A DNA stretch of 64,000 bases from Acetonema longum DSM 6540 (GTDB lineage: Bacteria > Bacillota > Negativicutes > Sporomusales > Acetonemataceae), in NCBI RefSeq assembly GCF_000219125.1, contig NZ_AFGF01000017.1, positions 62,001 through 126,000 of the forward strand. Direction: 5' to 3'. Position 1 is the stretch's first letter. Each line of letters starts with the position of its first letter. Positions 16,946 to 26,927 of the stretch are shown one piece after another. The position numbers were made by a program, and so were the translations under genes. A model generated the notes under the pieces. The model searched no databases, was not told the origin of the DNA, and saw nothing but the letters and a program-made list of their open reading frames with translations.

Positions 16946-16953
16946 ATTAGCAT
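16936..16953. promoter_or_regulatory. Palindrome over the hisG -10 box, candidate repressor site
   Basis: ATGCTA (16936-16941) and TAGCAT (16948-16953) form a perfect inverted repeat with a 6-bp spacer covering the -10 element. This is the position expected for a repressor; YerC, encoded 2.7 kb upstream, is a candidate by context only. Confidence 0.5.
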
Positions 16954-16994
16954 ATTAATACTTTAACTAATTAAAGAAATAATAGGAGAGTAAA

Positions 16995-17669
16995 ATGACA
17001 GCCAGTGATATGAATTACATAACGGTGGCTCTACCCAAAGGCAAATTATTCGGACCGGCGGCGAAAATGCTGATGGAGCTGGGGTATGCACCGGAGGATC
17101 TCAGGGAGAATTCCCGCAAGCTGGTCATCACCAATGAGACAGGCAAGATGCACTTCATCATCACCAAGCCGGCGGATCTGCCGACTTATGTGGAATACGG
17201 CGCGGCTGACATCGGCATCATCGGCAAGGATGTACTGCTGGAAGACAGTAAAGATGTCTATGAGCTGATGGACCTGAAATTCGGCTTTTGCCGCATGATG
17301 GTGGCAGTTCCCCAGTCCTTGCAGCGGGAAAAACTCAGCGATTACGCTCACATGCGAGTGGCGACAAAATATCCCCGGATTGCCCAAGGGTTCTTCCACA
17401 GCCAGGGTATCCAGGTGGAAATTATCAAACTCAATGGCTCTATTGAACTGGCTCCCATGGTGGGATTGGCCGAAATCATCGTGGATCTGGTGGAGACAGG
17501 AAGGACGTTGCGGGAGAATAATCTGGTGGAGGTGGCCGAGATCCATCCTGCTACGGCGCGGTTTATCGCCAACCGGGTGAGCTTCAAGATGAAATCCGCG
17601 CGGATTAACCGGCTGCTGGGTCAACTGAAGGAAAAACTGGAAAGTGGGTGCCCTGATGCGAAGGTTTGA
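16995..17669 (+). CDS. hisG: ATP phosphoribosyltransferase catalytic subunit, short form
   Basis: HisG starts histidine synthesis by joining ATP and PRPP. At 224 residues it is the short form lacking the C-terminal regulatory domain, which requires HisZ, present at 14.4 kb. Seen are VALPKGKLF near residue 11, the DIGIIGKDVLLE segment near 72 and the PRPP-binding region EIIVDLVETGRTLRENNL near 160. The ribosome site AGGAGAG precedes ATG 16995. It overlaps hisD by 14 bp. Confidence 0.97.
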   Translation: MTASDMNYITVALPKGKLFGPAAKMLMELGYAPEDLRENSRKLVITNETGKMHFIITKPADLPTYVEYGAADIGIIGKDVLLEDSKDVYELMDLKFGFCRMMVAVPQSLQREKLSDYAHMRVATKYPRIAQGFFHSQGIQVEIIKLNGSIELAPMVGLAEIIVDLVETGRTLRENNLVEVAEIHPATARFIANRVSFKMKSARINRLLGQLKEKLESGCPDAKV

Positions 17670-19017
17670 TGCGGTCGGCATGGACCAACAGGAATTAGCG
17701 AATTTGCTGCGGAAACCGCCCTTTGATCTTGTACGGCTGCCGGCAGCGGCTGAAAAAAGAATGGAGGCCATGTTTGGACGGGAAATGACTGCTTCTCAGG
17801 TAGTGGCGCAGATTATTGAAGATGTGCGATCGGCGGGCAATGAGGCGCTCATCCGCTATACCCGGTTGATCGACGGGGTAGAGCTTACCCCGGAGACCTT
17901 AGAAATCAGCCAAGGAGAATTCGCGGCGGTAGAATCTCAGGTGGACGACCAACTGAAAGAATCCATCAATCTGGCGATTGAAAATGTCCGGCGCTTCCAC
18001 CGGGAACAGCTGCCCAGGACCTGGCTGACCTATCGGGACCACGGCGCCATGCAGGGACAGGCCTGCCTGCCCCTGGAACGGGTGGGCATCTATGTACCCG
18101 GGGGTAAGGCCAGCTACCCCTCCTCAGTGATTATGAACGCTGTGCCGGCCACCGTAGCCGGCGTACGGGAAATCATCATGGCCGTGCCGCCTGCCCGTGA
18201 CGGCAGTGTCAATCCTTATGTACTGTATGCGGCCCGCCAGGCCGGTGTGCACAAGGTATACAGACTGGGCGGCGCCCAGGCCGTGGCTGCCCTGGCCTTT
18301 GGCACCGAAACAATCGGCCGGGTGGATAAGATTACCGGGCCGGGCAATATTTTCGTTACCCTGGCGAAGAAAGCCGTATATGGCTTTTGTGATATCGATA
18401 TGCTGGCCGGTCCCAGCGAAATTCTGATCGTAGCCGACCGGACCGCTGATCCGCGTTATGTGGCGGCGGATCTGTTAAGCCAGGCTGAACATGATGAACT
18501 GGCTTCCTCGATTCTGGCCACTGAAAGTCCCGAACTGGCGGCCCGGGTAGAGAAGGAACTGGACCGGCAGCTGGCTCTTTTGCCCCGGCGGGACATTGCG
18601 GCGGCGTCGCTGGCGGCCAACGGCATGATCATTACCGTAGCAGATATGGCTCAGGCCATGGAGGTAGCCAATCTAGCGGCGCCGGAACATCTGGAGCTCC
18701 TCACGGCGGAGCCCTTCTCCCTGTTGCCTTTGGTCCGTCATGCCGGTGCAGTGTTTTTAGGCCCTTATTCGCCTGAACCTCTGGGCGATTATCTGGCCGG
18801 CCCCAATCATGTGCTGCCTACGGGCGGCACTGCCAGGTTTTATTCGGTGCTGAATGTGGAGAGCTTCATGAAGCGGACCAGTATTGTCGCCTATACCAAA
18901 GAGGCGCTGGCGGCTGCCGGCGAACATATCATCCGGCTGGCTGACGCCGAAGGGCTTGGGGCCCATGCCAATGCCGTGCGCATGAGGAGGGAAGATGAGA
19001 GTGAAAAAAATTCGTGA
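17656..19017 (+). CDS. hisD: Histidinol dehydrogenase
   Basis: This Zn- and NAD-dependent enzyme oxidises histidinol to histidine in the last two steps. The start is taken at ATG 17656, inside the end of hisG, giving 453 residues; GTG 17644 in the same frame is an alternative. Motifs seen are [20 protein letters not shown], the [11 protein letters not shown] segment, [18 protein letters not shown] with metal ligands, and APEHLEL with the catalytic Glu-His. hisC begins 23 bp before its stop. Confidence 0.97.
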   Translation: MRRFDAVGMDQQELANLLRKPPFDLVRLPAAAEKRMEAMFGREMTASQVVAQIIEDVRSAGNEALIRYTRLIDGVELTPETLEISQGEFAAVESQVDDQLKESINLAIENVRRFHREQLPRTWLTYRDHGAMQGQACLPLERVGIYVPGGKASYPSSVIMNAVPATVAGVREIIMAVPPARDGSVNPYVLYAARQAGVHKVYRLGGAQAVAALAFGTETIGRVDKITGPGNIFVTLAKKAVYGFCDIDMLAGPSEILIVADRTADPRYVAADLLSQAEHDELASSILATESPELAARVEKELDRQLALLPRRDIAAASLAANGMIITVADMAQAMEVANLAAPEHLELLTAEPFSLLPLVRHAGAVFLGPYSPEPLGDYLAGPNHVLPTGGTARFYSVLNVESFMKRTSIVAYTKEALAAAGEHIIRLADAEGLGAHANAVRMRREDESEKNS

Positions 19018-20113
19018 GAACATCAGCCAACTAAAACCCTACAGCACCGCAGAAACTCAATGGCGCGTCAGACTAGACGCCAACGAACGGCCGGAGAATC
19101 TGCCTTCTGCGGTGAAAGAGCAAGTTTTAAACCGTCTGGCGGGCCTGGATTTCAACCGCTATCCCGACAGCGGCGCAACGGAATTGCGGCAAAAAATCGG
19201 GGCCGCATTTGGGCTGGACGGAGGCAATGTGCTGCTGGGAAACGGGTCCAGTGAGCTGCTGGCAGTGATCTGCACTGTGTTTGGAGGAGAGGGTCGAAAA
19301 ATCATCTACCCCACCCCGTCTTTTTCCATGTATTCCGTGTATGCCAAACTGTCAGACAGTCCGGCCTTCGCTATTCCCCTGGAAGCGGATTTTAGCCCGA
19401 ATATGGAAAAAGTCATTGGCGCTGCTCAGAGTGAACAGGCCGGTTTGGTTATTCTCTGCAATCCCAACAATCCCACCGGCAACGTGATGCAATCGACTGA
19501 CATCCGGACCGTACTGGCAGCTGCTACCTGTCCGGTGGTAGTGGATGAGGCCTATTATGAATATTGCGGCCAATCGGTCAGTGACCTGTTGCCTCAGTTT
19601 CCCAACCTGATTATTACCCGTACCTTTTCCAAGGCCTACGGCCTGGCCGGGGTCCGGGCAGGCTATATGCTGGCGGCGGCGGATATTGTGGCGGCAGTGA
19701 TCAAAGCCCAATTGCCTTATCATATGAATGCGCTGTCTTTAGCGGCTGCTACAGCTGTCTGGGAGACGCGGCAGGCTTTTGCCGCCGACATTGCCCTGAC
19801 GATAGCCGAAAGGGAGCGGATGACTGACAGTTTGGGACATTTATCAACTGTTCAGGTTTACCCCTCCAAAACCAACTTTTTGCTGATCCGGGTAGAGCAA
19901 CCTGCCGCCTTGCGGGAAATGTTCGCCGCTCAGAGTGTCGGTATCCGGGACTTCAGCGATTATCAGGGACTGGAGGGATGCTTCCGGATTACGGTGGGAA
20001 CCAGAATAGAAAATAATTTGGCTATGAATATATTGGAACGGTATCATAAGACCCGGGAACCAAGCGGCGGCGCAGGATTCCCGAAAGGAGATTCCTATGG
20101 TGAGACTCGCTGA
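18995..20113 (+). CDS. hisC: Histidinol-phosphate aminotransferase
   Basis: This PLP-dependent class I/II aminotransferase has 372 residues. The PLP-binding lysine sits in [17 protein letters not shown] near residue 210. Other conserved parts are [22 protein letters not shown] and the Asp/Tyr pair in VVDEAYYEY. The ribosome site GAGGAGG (18984-18990) lies within the hisD end. It overlaps hisD by 23 bp and hisB by 17 bp. Confidence 0.96.
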   Translation: MRVKKIRENISQLKPYSTAETQWRVRLDANERPENLPSAVKEQVLNRLAGLDFNRYPDSGATELRQKIGAAFGLDGGNVLLGNGSSELLAVICTVFGGEGRKIIYPTPSFSMYSVYAKLSDSPAFAIPLEADFSPNMEKVIGAAQSEQAGLVILCNPNNPTGNVMQSTDIRTVLAAATCPVVVDEAYYEYCGQSVSDLLPQFPNLIITRTFSKAYGLAGVRAGYMLAAADIVAAVIKAQLPYHMNALSLAAATAVWETRQAFAADIALTIAERERMTDSLGHLSTVQVYPSKTNFLLIRVEQPAALREMFAAQSVGIRDFSDYQGLEGCFRITVGTRIENNLAMNILERYHKTREPSGGAGFPKGDSYGETR

Positions 20114-20684
20114 TATAGAACGAAAAACAGCCGAAACGGCAATCGCAGCCGTCCTAAATCTGGACGGCGCCGGAACGGCTGCTATCCAAACCGGCGTGGG
20201 ATTTTTCGATCATATGCTGACGCTTTGGACCCGTCACGGTCTGTTCGATTTGACACTGGAGGCCAAAGGGGATATGCAGGTAGATGCCCATCATACGGTG
20301 GAGGATGTCGGCATTGTCTTAGGGCAGGCCTTTGCCGCCGCCCTGGGGGATAAGCAGGGCATCCGCCGCTACGGCACAGCTTTTGTTCCTATGGATGAAG
20401 CCCTGGCCACGGTTTCCCTCGATATCAGCGGCCGCCCCTATCTGGTTTACGAGGTCCCTTTGCCTGCCCAGAAAGTGGGTGAGTTTGACACTGAGCTGGC
20501 CGAGGAGTTCCTGCGGGCCTTTGCCGTACATGCCGGTGTGACCCTGCATGTACGGCTGCTGGCCGGCAAGAATACTCATCACATCCTGGAGGCGGTGTTC
20601 AAGGCTCTGGGCCGGGCTCTGGACAAAGCCAGCCGGAAGGACGAGAGAATCCGGGGAGTATTATCCACGAAAGGAATACTTTAG
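20097..20684 (+). CDS. hisB: Imidazoleglycerol-phosphate dehydratase
   Basis: This 195-residue monofunctional HisB, without the phosphatase domain found in enterobacteria, dehydrates IGP using manganese. The duplicated metal-binding motifs are [15 protein letters not shown] near residue 63 and [18 protein letters not shown] near 158. The N-terminal GVGFFDHML motif is present. The start follows GAAAGGAG at good spacing. No separate histidinol-phosphate phosphatase gene is seen in this cluster. Confidence 0.97.
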   Translation: MVRLADIERKTAETAIAAVLNLDGAGTAAIQTGVGFFDHMLTLWTRHGLFDLTLEAKGDMQVDAHHTVEDVGIVLGQAFAAALGDKQGIRRYGTAFVPMDEALATVSLDISGRPYLVYEVPLPAQKVGEFDTELAEEFLRAFAVHAGVTLHVRLLAGKNTHHILEAVFKALGRALDKASRKDERIRGVLSTKGIL

Positions 20685-20698
20685 CAGGGAGGCGCGTT

Positions 20699-21319
20699 AT
20701 GAACAGCAAGGCTGATATTGCCATCATCGACTACGGTATGGGTAACCTGGGCAGCGTGGCAAAAGCCTTTACCGGCCTGGGAGTTCGGGCGGAAGTTACC
20801 GGCAGTCCTAATGCCATCCTGCAGGCCGGTAAAGTTGTCTTGCCGGGAGTCGGGGCCTTTGGCGACTGCATGGCCAATCTGGGCAGGTTCGGCCTGATAG
20901 ATACCATTCGCCGGGTGATTGACCGGGGAACCCCTTTTCTCGGTATTTGCCTGGGACTGCAAATGTTGTTTGAAGGCAGCGAGGAGGACCCTGGCATACC
21001 CGGGTTGGGCATTTTTCCGGGTTTGGTAAAAAACATTGAGGCCCCCGGATTAAAGGTGCCCCATATGGGCTGGAACAGCCTGTCCCTGAGCAGCGGCAGT
21101 CCCTTGTTTGTCGGACTGGGGGAATCTCCCTGCGTCTATTTTGTGCACAGCTATCATGCCGTGCCCGCCGACCCGTCCATCATCACCGCTGCCGCTGTTT
21201 ACGGCGGAACGGTGACGGCGGCGGTGGGAAAGGACACCATTCAGGCCGTTCAATTCCATCCGGAAAAATCCAGCGCCACCGGCCTGAAAATCCTCAAAAA
21301 CTTTATAGATAACATATAA
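20699..21319 (+). CDS. hisH: Imidazole glycerol phosphate synthase, glutaminase subunit
   Basis: This class I glutamine amidotransferase, of 206 residues, supplies ammonia to HisF. The nucleophilic Cys is in LGICLGLQML near residue 85, and the His-Glu pair is in QFHPEKS near 187. GAFGDCM carries the P-loop-like region. GGGAGGCG precedes the ATG. It is followed by a very stable hairpin before hisA. Confidence 0.97.
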   Translation: MNSKADIAIIDYGMGNLGSVAKAFTGLGVRAEVTGSPNAILQAGKVVLPGVGAFGDCMANLGRFGLIDTIRRVIDRGTPFLGICLGLQMLFEGSEEDPGIPGLGIFPGLVKNIEAPGLKVPHMGWNSLSLSSGSPLFVGLGESPCVYFVHSYHAVPADPSIITAAAVYGGTVTAAVGKDTIQAVQFHPEKSSATGLKILKNFIDNI

Positions 21320-21323
21320 TACC

Positions 21324-21347
21324 GGGACGGTTCGAAAGAACCGTCCC
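21324..21347 (+). other. Perfect GAAA-tetraloop hairpin between hisH and hisA
   Basis: GGGACGGTTC (21324-21333) and GAACCGTCCC (21338-21347) flank a GAAA loop, four bases after the hisH stop. There is no U-tract, so it is unlikely to end transcription and more likely affects mRNA processing or stability. Confidence 0.75.
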
Positions 21348-21365
21348 CTTGAAGCGGGTGACAAT

Positions 21366-22094
21366 ATGATCTTATTTCCGGCGATTGATATACGCGGGGG
21401 GAAATGTGTCAGATTAACTGAAGGCAGGTTTGACCGGGAGACCGTTTTTGCCGGGGATCCGGTGGCGATGGCGCTGCAATGGACAGCTGCCGGGGCTGAA
21501 TATTTGCATGTAGTGGACCTGGATGGGGCTGTGGCCGGAACCCCGGTCCATGAGGAAATCATTGCCGCCATTGTAAGAAAAAGCGGTCTGCCGGTGCAGG
21601 TAGGCGGCGGCATTCGTACCCTTCAAAGCATCGAGGCATTGCTATCGCTGGGTGTGGCCAGAGTCATCCTGGGCTCGGCGGCGGTGAAAAATCCCGCACT
21701 GGTGGAGGCCGCCTGCCGACAGTACGACGAACGGATTGTGGTCGGCATCGATGCCAGACAGGGCCGGGTTGCGGTGGAAGGATGGGTCGAGAGCAGCGGA
21801 GTGGCTGCGGTTGATCTGGCAAAAAAAATGGCGGCAGTTGGGGTCCGGCGGCTTATTTATACCGACATTGGCCGGGATGGAACCCTGGCCGGGGTAAATC
21901 TGCCTGAGACCTGCGAAATCGCCCGCGCCGCCGGCATACCGGTTATCGCCTCCGGCGGCGTCCGGGATATGAGGGATATTTTGGTCCTGCAAAAAGCTCC
22001 CGCCGGGATCGAGGGAGTGATTATCGGCAAAGCTTTATATACCGGGACGCTTTCGTTAAAAGAAGCATTGCGGCAAATTCGGGGAGGGGTATAG
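21366..22094 (+). CDS. hisA: Phosphoribosylformimino-AICAR-P isomerase (ProFAR isomerase)
   Basis: This (beta-alpha)8-barrel isomerase of 242 residues performs the Amadori rearrangement in histidine synthesis. The catalytic Asp is in [14 protein letters not shown] (residue 8). The half-barrel repeats show as VQVGGGIRT and IASGGVRD, and [14 protein letters not shown] carries the second catalytic Asp. The ribosome site is weak (GGGTGA). It is immediately followed by hisF. Confidence 0.97.
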   Translation: MILFPAIDIRGGKCVRLTEGRFDRETVFAGDPVAMALQWTAAGAEYLHVVDLDGAVAGTPVHEEIIAAIVRKSGLPVQVGGGIRTLQSIEALLSLGVARVILGSAAVKNPALVEAACRQYDERIVVGIDARQGRVAVEGWVESSGVAAVDLAKKMAAVGVRRLIYTDIGRDGTLAGVNLPETCEIARAAGIPVIASGGVRDMRDILVLQKAPAGIEGVIIGKALYTGTLSLKEALRQIRGGV

Positions 22095-22096
22095 AG

Positions 22097-22855
22097 TTGT
22101 TTACCAAACGCATTATTCCCTGCCTGGATGTAAAGGACGGCAGGGTGGTTAAGGGAACCAATTTTGTCGGCCTGAGAGACGCCGGCGACCCCGTGGAGAT
22201 GGCGGCGGTGTATGACCGGGAATTGGCCGACGAATTGATCTTTTTGGATATTACCGCCTCGGAGGAACAGAGAAATACTATGGTGGATGTGGTAGAACGC
22301 ACTGCCTCTCAGGTTTTTATTCCCTTTACCGTAGGCGGCGGCATTCGCACCGCTGAGGATATCCGCAAGATGCTCCAGGCGGGAGCCGATAAAGTTTCAC
22401 TGAATACCGCGGCGGTGAACAACCCGCTTTTGTTGGCGGAAGGCGCCAGGCGATTCGGCCGTCAGTGCATGGTGCTGGCGGTTGACGCCCGTCAGGCCGG
22501 ACCCGGCCATTGGGAGGTCTGTATCAACGGCGGCAGGATTCCCACCGGCATGGACGTGCTGACGTGGGTGCAAAAGGCCACGGCCCTGGGAGCCGGCGAA
22601 ATCCTGCTGACCAGCATGGACCGGGACGGCACCAAAGACGGCTACGATATTCCTCTGACCCGGGCGGTGGCCGAAGCCGTGTCTGTACCGGTTATCGCCT
22701 CCGGCGGCGCCGGCTGTCTGGAACATTTTTATGAAGCCCTGACCGATGGCAAGGCCGACGCAGTACTGGCCGCCTCGGTGTTCCACTACAGTCAGTTTAC
22801 GATTAAAGCCGTGAAAGAATATCTGAAACAGCGAAAGGTGGAGGTCAGATTATGA
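22097..22855 (+). CDS. hisF: Imidazole glycerol phosphate synthase, cyclase subunit
   Basis: This (beta-alpha)8-barrel cyclase of 252 residues forms IGP and AICAR with HisH. Catalytic Asp residues lie in [15 protein letters not shown] (residue 11) and [13 protein letters not shown]. The half-barrel motifs FTVGGGIRT and IASGGAG are present. The start is TTG 22097, preceded by GGGGAGGGG, two bases after the hisA stop. The stop overlaps hisIE as ATGA. Confidence 0.97.
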   Translation: MFTKRIIPCLDVKDGRVVKGTNFVGLRDAGDPVEMAAVYDRELADELIFLDITASEEQRNTMVDVVERTASQVFIPFTVGGGIRTAEDIRKMLQAGADKVSLNTAAVNNPLLLAEGARRFGRQCMVLAVDARQAGPGHWEVCINGGRIPTGMDVLTWVQKATALGAGEILLTSMDRDGTKDGYDIPLTRAVAEAVSVPVIASGGAGCLEHFYEALTDGKADAVLAASVFHYSQFTIKAVKEYLKQRKVEVRL

Positions 22856-23502
22856 ACCTGGACCTGAAAAACCTGAAATTTGACGCAAACGGCCTGATGC
22901 CGGCTGTGATTCAGGATGCGCACACGGGCGCTGTGCTGATGCTGGCCTATATGAATCAGGAATCCCTTGAGAAAACCATAGCTACCGGATTGACTTGGTT
23001 TTACAGTCGCAGCCGCCAACGTTTATGGAATAAAGGCGAAACCTCCGGCCATATCCAAAAAGTCCGTGAAATCTATTTTGATTGTGATGCCGACACGCTG
23101 CTGGTCAAGGTAGAGCAAGTGGGAGTGGCCTGCCATGAAGGCAGTTACTCCTGCTTCAGCCGGAAACTGTATGTCCCGGAGCAAACCAACCTTGAGCCGG
23201 CTGCTGTCAGCGACTTTACCCCGGCGGTCATTCTGAATGAACTCTATGGGGTCATTACCGACCGTAAAACAAACCGCAAAGAAGGTTCTTATACCAATTA
23301 TCTGTTTGATAAGGGACAGGATAAGATCCTGAAAAAAGTCGGCGAAGAAGCGGCTGAAACCATCATAGCCTCCAAAAATCAGGATGAAAATGAAATATTA
23401 TACGAAATGGCGGATTTGTGGTATCACTGCCTGGTATTGCTGTCCTATCACAATCTAACTCCGGCCGAACTGCTGAAAGAATTACATAGTCGGCGCAAGT
23501 AG
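22852..23502 (+). CDS. hisI: Bifunctional phosphoribosyl-AMP cyclohydrolase / phosphoribosyl-ATP pyrophosphatase
   Basis: This HisIE fusion has 216 residues. HisI (about 1-115) has [17 protein letters not shown] and the metal-binding DCDADTLL with later Cys residues ([11 protein letters not shown]). HisE (about 125-216) has [12 protein letters not shown] and [12 protein letters not shown], typical of the MazG-like pyrophosphohydrolase. It carries out steps 2 and 3 of the pathway. It is the last gene of the his operon and is followed by a terminator. Confidence 0.96.
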   Translation: MNLDLKNLKFDANGLMPAVIQDAHTGAVLMLAYMNQESLEKTIATGLTWFYSRSRQRLWNKGETSGHIQKVREIYFDCDADTLLVKVEQVGVACHEGSYSCFSRKLYVPEQTNLEPAAVSDFTPAVILNELYGVITDRKTNRKEGSYTNYLFDKGQDKILKKVGEEAAETIIASKNQDENEILYEMADLWYHCLVLLSYHNLTPAELLKELHSRRK

Positions 23503-23526
23503 CAGCGGAAAATCTGCGATAAAAGC

Positions 23527-23566
23527 ACAAATCCTGCAAAGTTTCTTGCTTTGCAGGATTTGTATT
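23527..23566. terminator. Terminator between hisIE and spoVAE
   Basis: ACAAATCCTGCAAAG (23527-23541) pairs with CTTTGCAGGATTTGT (23549-23563), followed by ATTAT. The convergent placement suggests use from both sides. Confidence 0.85.
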
Positions 23567-23918
23567 ATCCCTTCGGTTTAAACAGGAGAGCCGCTAGAAA
23601 ACCGAAAATAATCGCCGCTGAGATGCCGCTGCTGGTGATTTTGAAGATACCGGTCAATACCCCGATGATGCCGGTTCTTTCGGCCTCCTGCAGGGCGCCT
23701 TTGACCAGTGAATTGCCAAAGCTGCTGATCGGAACGGAAGCCCCGGCGCCGGCAAACTGAATCAGCTGGTCATACAATCCGAATCCTCCCAATATGGCGC
23801 CGGATACCACCAGTGTGACCATGGTATGGGCCGGGGTCAATTTCAATCCGTCCATCAGGAGTTGCCCCAACACGCAGATTGCGCCGCCGACGACAAACGC
23901 CAAAATAAATTTTTCCAC
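23565..23918 (-). CDS. spoVAE: Stage V sporulation protein AE (SpoVAEb-type)
   Basis: This 117-residue, highly hydrophobic protein matches SpoVAE(b), with a [14 protein letters not shown]-terminal membrane segment and the [29 protein letters not shown] motif shared with SpoVAC. SpoVA proteins form the inner spore membrane channel that moves dipicolinic acid into the forespore and out at germination. It is the last gene of a minus-strand spoVAC-spoVAD-spoVAE operon, the minimal set found in clostridia. Confidence 0.95.
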   Translation of the reverse strand: MEKFILAFVVGGAICVLGQLLMDGLKLTPAHTMVTLVVSGAILGGFGLYDQLIQFAGAGASVPISSFGNSLVKGALQEAERTGIIGVLTGIFKITSSGISAAIIFGFLAALLFKPKG

Positions 23919-23934
23919 GCTAAGACCTCCCTTG

Positions 23935-24936
23935 TTATCGTTCTATGGACACCGCATGGGCGATGCAGGGGATGGTTTCTTTTTGTTGATAAGACATAGG
24001 GGAGAGCAGGGCCCCGGTGGCGATAACCAGAATCCGGTTCAGTTCTCCCCGGCGCATGCGGTTTAACAAATGGCCAAACGTGGTGGTAGCGACACAGGCG
24101 CAACCGCTGGCGCCGGCTAAAACCTGCTGATCTTCCCTGTACATTAAAAGGCCGCAGTCGGTCAGCTTTTCTTCCGGAATAACAAGCCCGCGCTGGGTGA
24201 GCAAATCACTGGCGATGCGGTGGCCCACCTGGCCTAAATCGCCGGTGGCAATCAGGTCATAGTGAGACGGGGTAATTCCTAAATCACGGAAGTGAGATTC
24301 AATGGTGTCCACTGCTGCCGGCGCCATGGCCGCTCCCATGTTGAACGGGTCGGAAACCCCTAAGTCAATCACCCGGCCAATGGTCGACGCTACGACCCGC
24401 GGTCCCTGACCCTGCTTGGCCACGATGGCAGCTCCGGCGCCGGTGACAGTCCACTGGGCGGTGGGCGGTTTCTGGGAGCCATATTCAGTGGGATAGCGGT
24501 ATTGTTTTTCCGCCGCGGCGTTATGACTGGAGGTGGCGATCAAGGCATTGAGGGCAAAGCCGCTCTCTACTATCAGCGAGGCCAGGGACAGACCCTCGAT
24601 GGAGCTGGAGCAGGCGCCGTAGACGCCCAGAAAAGGCACCCCCAAGCTGCGGGCGGTAAAGCTGCTGGGAATGATCTGATTGATCAGATCACCGCTGAGA
24701 AAAAACTGAATAGCTTCTTTGGTCACTCCGGCTTTTTGGATGGCTATTTCGCAGGCTTGCTCCAAAAGTTCTCTTTCGGCCTGTTCATAGCTATCCTGCT
24801 CCAGCCAGATGTCATCGTGCAACAGGTCGAAATCATCAGCCAGCTTGCCCCGGGCCTCAAAGGGGCCGCCAACAGCTGCCGAGCTGATGATGATCGGTTT
24901 GGATGGAAAAATCCAGGTTTGTTGTCCTTGCAACAT
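23935..24936 (-). CDS. spoVAD: Stage V sporulation protein AD
   Basis: This 333-residue soluble SpoVA component has a thiolase-like fold and in Bacillus binds dipicolinic acid. The family pattern is clear: [19 protein letters not shown] near the N-terminus, [13 protein letters not shown] near residue 105 where the thiolase-like Cys sits, and [12 protein letters not shown] near 235. The start is ATG 24936, two bases after the spoVAC stop. Confidence 0.96.
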   Translation of the reverse strand: MLQGQQTWIFPSKPIIISSAAVGGPFEARGKLADDFDLLHDDIWLEQDSYEQAERELLEQACEIAIQKAGVTKEAIQFFLSGDLINQIIPSSFTARSLGVPFLGVYGACSSSIEGLSLASLIVESGFALNALIATSSHNAAAEKQYRYPTEYGSQKPPTAQWTVTGAGAAIVAKQGQGPRVVASTIGRVIDLGVSDPFNMGAAMAPAAVDTIESHFRDLGITPSHYDLIATGDLGQVGHRIASDLLTQRGLVIPEEKLTDCGLLMYREDQQVLAGASGCACVATTTFGHLLNRMRRGELNRILVIATGALLSPMSYQQKETIPCIAHAVSIER

Positions 24937-24938
24937 AT

Positions 24939-25418
24939 TTACATCCCGCCTAACGATTCGATCAGTATTTTGATGATTGCCACAATAAAAGCGCTAAAGA
25001 CGCCAAAAACGATCACCGGTCCGGCGATTTTAAACATATTGCCTCCGACCCCTAAGACAAAGCCTTCGCTTTTGTGGTCCAGGGCAGCTGAGGCGATGGT
25101 ATTGGCAAAACCGGTAACCGGAACGGCTGAACCGGCGCCAGCCCATTGGGCGATTTTGTCATATACGCCTAATGTGGTCAGAATCACCGAGAGAAGAATC
25201 AGAATGGCCACAGTAGGATCGCCGGCTGATTTTTCGTCAAAATTAAAATTGGTTATAAAAAAAAACTGAATTCCCTGGCCGATGGTACAAATTACGCCGC
25301 CGCCAATAAAAGCCCGTATGCAATTGGCCAGGATGGGGCGCTTTGGCTCCCTGTCGTCGGCAAATTTTTGGTATTGCTGTTGGACCGGGGTTGGTTTCTT
25401 TTGTTTGCTGCCGGACAC
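24939..25418 (-). CDS. spoVAC: Stage V sporulation protein AC
   Basis: This 159-residue integral membrane protein is the mechanosensitive-type component of the SpoVA channel in Bacillus. After a charged N-terminus of about 30 residues come several membrane segments and the conserved GVYDKIAQWAGAGSAVPVTGFANTIASAALD, homologous to SpoVAE. The start is GTG 25418, nine bases after GAGGTG. I looked for a sigma-G promoter upstream and found no convincing match. Confidence 0.95.
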   Translation of the reverse strand: MSGSKQKKPTPVQQQYQKFADDREPKRPILANCIRAFIGGGVICTIGQGIQFFFITNFNFDEKSAGDPTVAILILLSVILTTLGVYDKIAQWAGAGSAVPVTGFANTIASAALDHKSEGFVLGVGGNMFKIAGPVIVFGVFSAFIVAIIKILIESLGGM

Positions 25419-25683
25419 GGCATCAACACCTCTACTTTCATATATGCGTATCAGCGTACTACGCTTATCACCGTATTAGTCTTTTTCATCTTTGAGAATT
25501 TCATGCGTGAAGTATTATTTAAATCGGTAAAAGATGGCCTGCGCACATGAATGTGTCAGGTCATTTCAAATTATCGAAAATTAGGATGTGGCATTTTAAT
25601 AGGATTGGAGTTATGCTTAATAGGATTATCATCCATTTCTATAAAATAAATTTTTAAAAAAATTATTGTACGCAGGTGTTATT

Positions 25684-26895
25684 ATGGAATCTTGGGAAAA
25701 AAATCTCGGGGTCTGCTGGCTGGCGACACTGATTGTATCATTGGGAATGAGCCAGATGGCTCCGATACTGCCTCTGTATGTGGAGCATCTGGGAGTTCAT
25801 GGCCAGGCGGACATCGCCAGGTGGTCGGGCATTGTCTTTGGCCTCAATTTTGTCAGCTTAGCTATTTTCTCTCCTATCTGGGGAAGATTATCCGATCAAT
25901 ACGGACGCAGGCCGATGATTTTGCGGGCCAGTTTTTCTTTGGCTGTGATCATGACCTGTATGGGCTTTGCGCAAAATGTCTGGCAATTGGCCGGACTGCG
26001 GCTGATGCAGGGGACACTTTCCGGCTTCCAGTCGACAGTGGTTACACTGGTGGGGACTCAGACTCCCACCGAGAGGGCGGGGTGGGCCTTGGGAGTGCTT
26101 TTCAGCGCCCAGGTGGGAGGAACCTTGATGGGCCCCTTATTAGGCGGGGTTTTATCGGAATTTGTCGGTTTTCGCGGCAATTTTTTTGTTATCGGGATTC
26201 TGTGTTTTCTCGCCTTTATTGCCTCGTACCGGTTCATTTACGAGAAAAAAATCGACACAACCCAGCCGGCTCTGGATTTCCACGAAGTATGGAGCCGACT
26301 GCCTCATCCTCGGGACACTGTCTGTCTCTTGATCACTACCTTGCTGCTACAGTTGGCTCTCATGGCGATCCAGCCGATTATTACCGTTTATATCTCTCAT
26401 TTGTCGGCGGATGCGGCTCATATCGCCCTGGTATCCGGTGCGGTTTTCGCCGCTTCCGGTCTGGCCAGTCTTCTGGCCGCTCCCAAGCTGGGCAAGATCT
26501 CCGACCGGATCGGCCCTCATAAGGTGCTGCTGGCGGCATTGACGGCAGCCGGGATTATCTATATACCCCAGGCGTTTGTCAGTCATGCATGGGAATTGGG
26601 CATCCTCCGCTTTATGCTGGGCATGGCTGTCGCCGGTCTGCTGCCGTCCGTTAACAGCCTGATCAAGCACAGCACGCCGCCGGCCATTACCGGCCGGGCT
26701 TTCGGCTTTAATCAGTCCGCCCAGTATGTGGGCATGTTTTTGGGGTCGATGTTAGGCGGACAAATGGCAGCTGCCTTTGGCATTCAGAATGTATTCTTAT
26801 TCACCGGCGGATTATTGCTGGCAAACGCCTTTTGGGTATATCACACGATATATCAGCATGATGAACTTTTTCGCGGCACGGACGAGGAGAAATAA
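25684..26895 (+). CDS. MFS transporter, multidrug-efflux type
   Basis: This 12-segment major facilitator has 403 residues. The MFS motif A appears as GRLSDQYGRRPMIL near residue 70, with a weaker second copy GKISDRIGPHKVLL near 270. Motif C-like glycine/proline spacing (GGTLMGPLLGGVLSEFVG) suggests a drug-proton antiporter. The ATG 25684 is preferred over TTG 25666 because CAGGTG lies before it. It is transcribed divergently from spoVAC and ends in a terminator. Substrate unknown. Confidence 0.88.
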   Translation: MESWEKNLGVCWLATLIVSLGMSQMAPILPLYVEHLGVHGQADIARWSGIVFGLNFVSLAIFSPIWGRLSDQYGRRPMILRASFSLAVIMTCMGFAQNVWQLAGLRLMQGTLSGFQSTVVTLVGTQTPTERAGWALGVLFSAQVGGTLMGPLLGGVLSEFVGFRGNFFVIGILCFLAFIASYRFIYEKKIDTTQPALDFHEVWSRLPHPRDTVCLLITTLLLQLALMAIQPIITVYISHLSADAAHIALVSGAVFAASGLASLLAAPKLGKISDRIGPHKVLLAALTAAGIIYIPQAFVSHAWELGILRFMLGMAVAGLLPSVNSLIKHSTPPAITGRAFGFNQSAQYVGMFLGSMLGGQMAAAFGIQNVFLFTGGLLLANAFWVYHTIYQHDELFRGTDEEK

Positions 26896-26926
26896 AACAG
26901 TCCCGGCAATTTGCCGGGACTGTTTT
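26894..26926. terminator. Bidirectional terminator between the MFS gene and nifU
   Basis: AAAACAGTCCCGGC pairs with GCCGGGACTGTTTT around a short AATTT loop (26894-26926), with T-runs at the 3' end of either strand. Confidence 0.88.
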
Positions 26927-26927
26927 A

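Noticed and set aside
21324-21347. GGGACGGTTC hairpin considered as a fourth repeat copy
   Set aside because: The arm differs from the repeat end (GGGACGG versus GGGACCG), and the element is only 24 bases with a tetraloop.
25419-25560. Sigma-G promoter for spoVAC
   Set aside because: CATATAT is present, but the spacing and -35 do not fit the sigma-G consensus.
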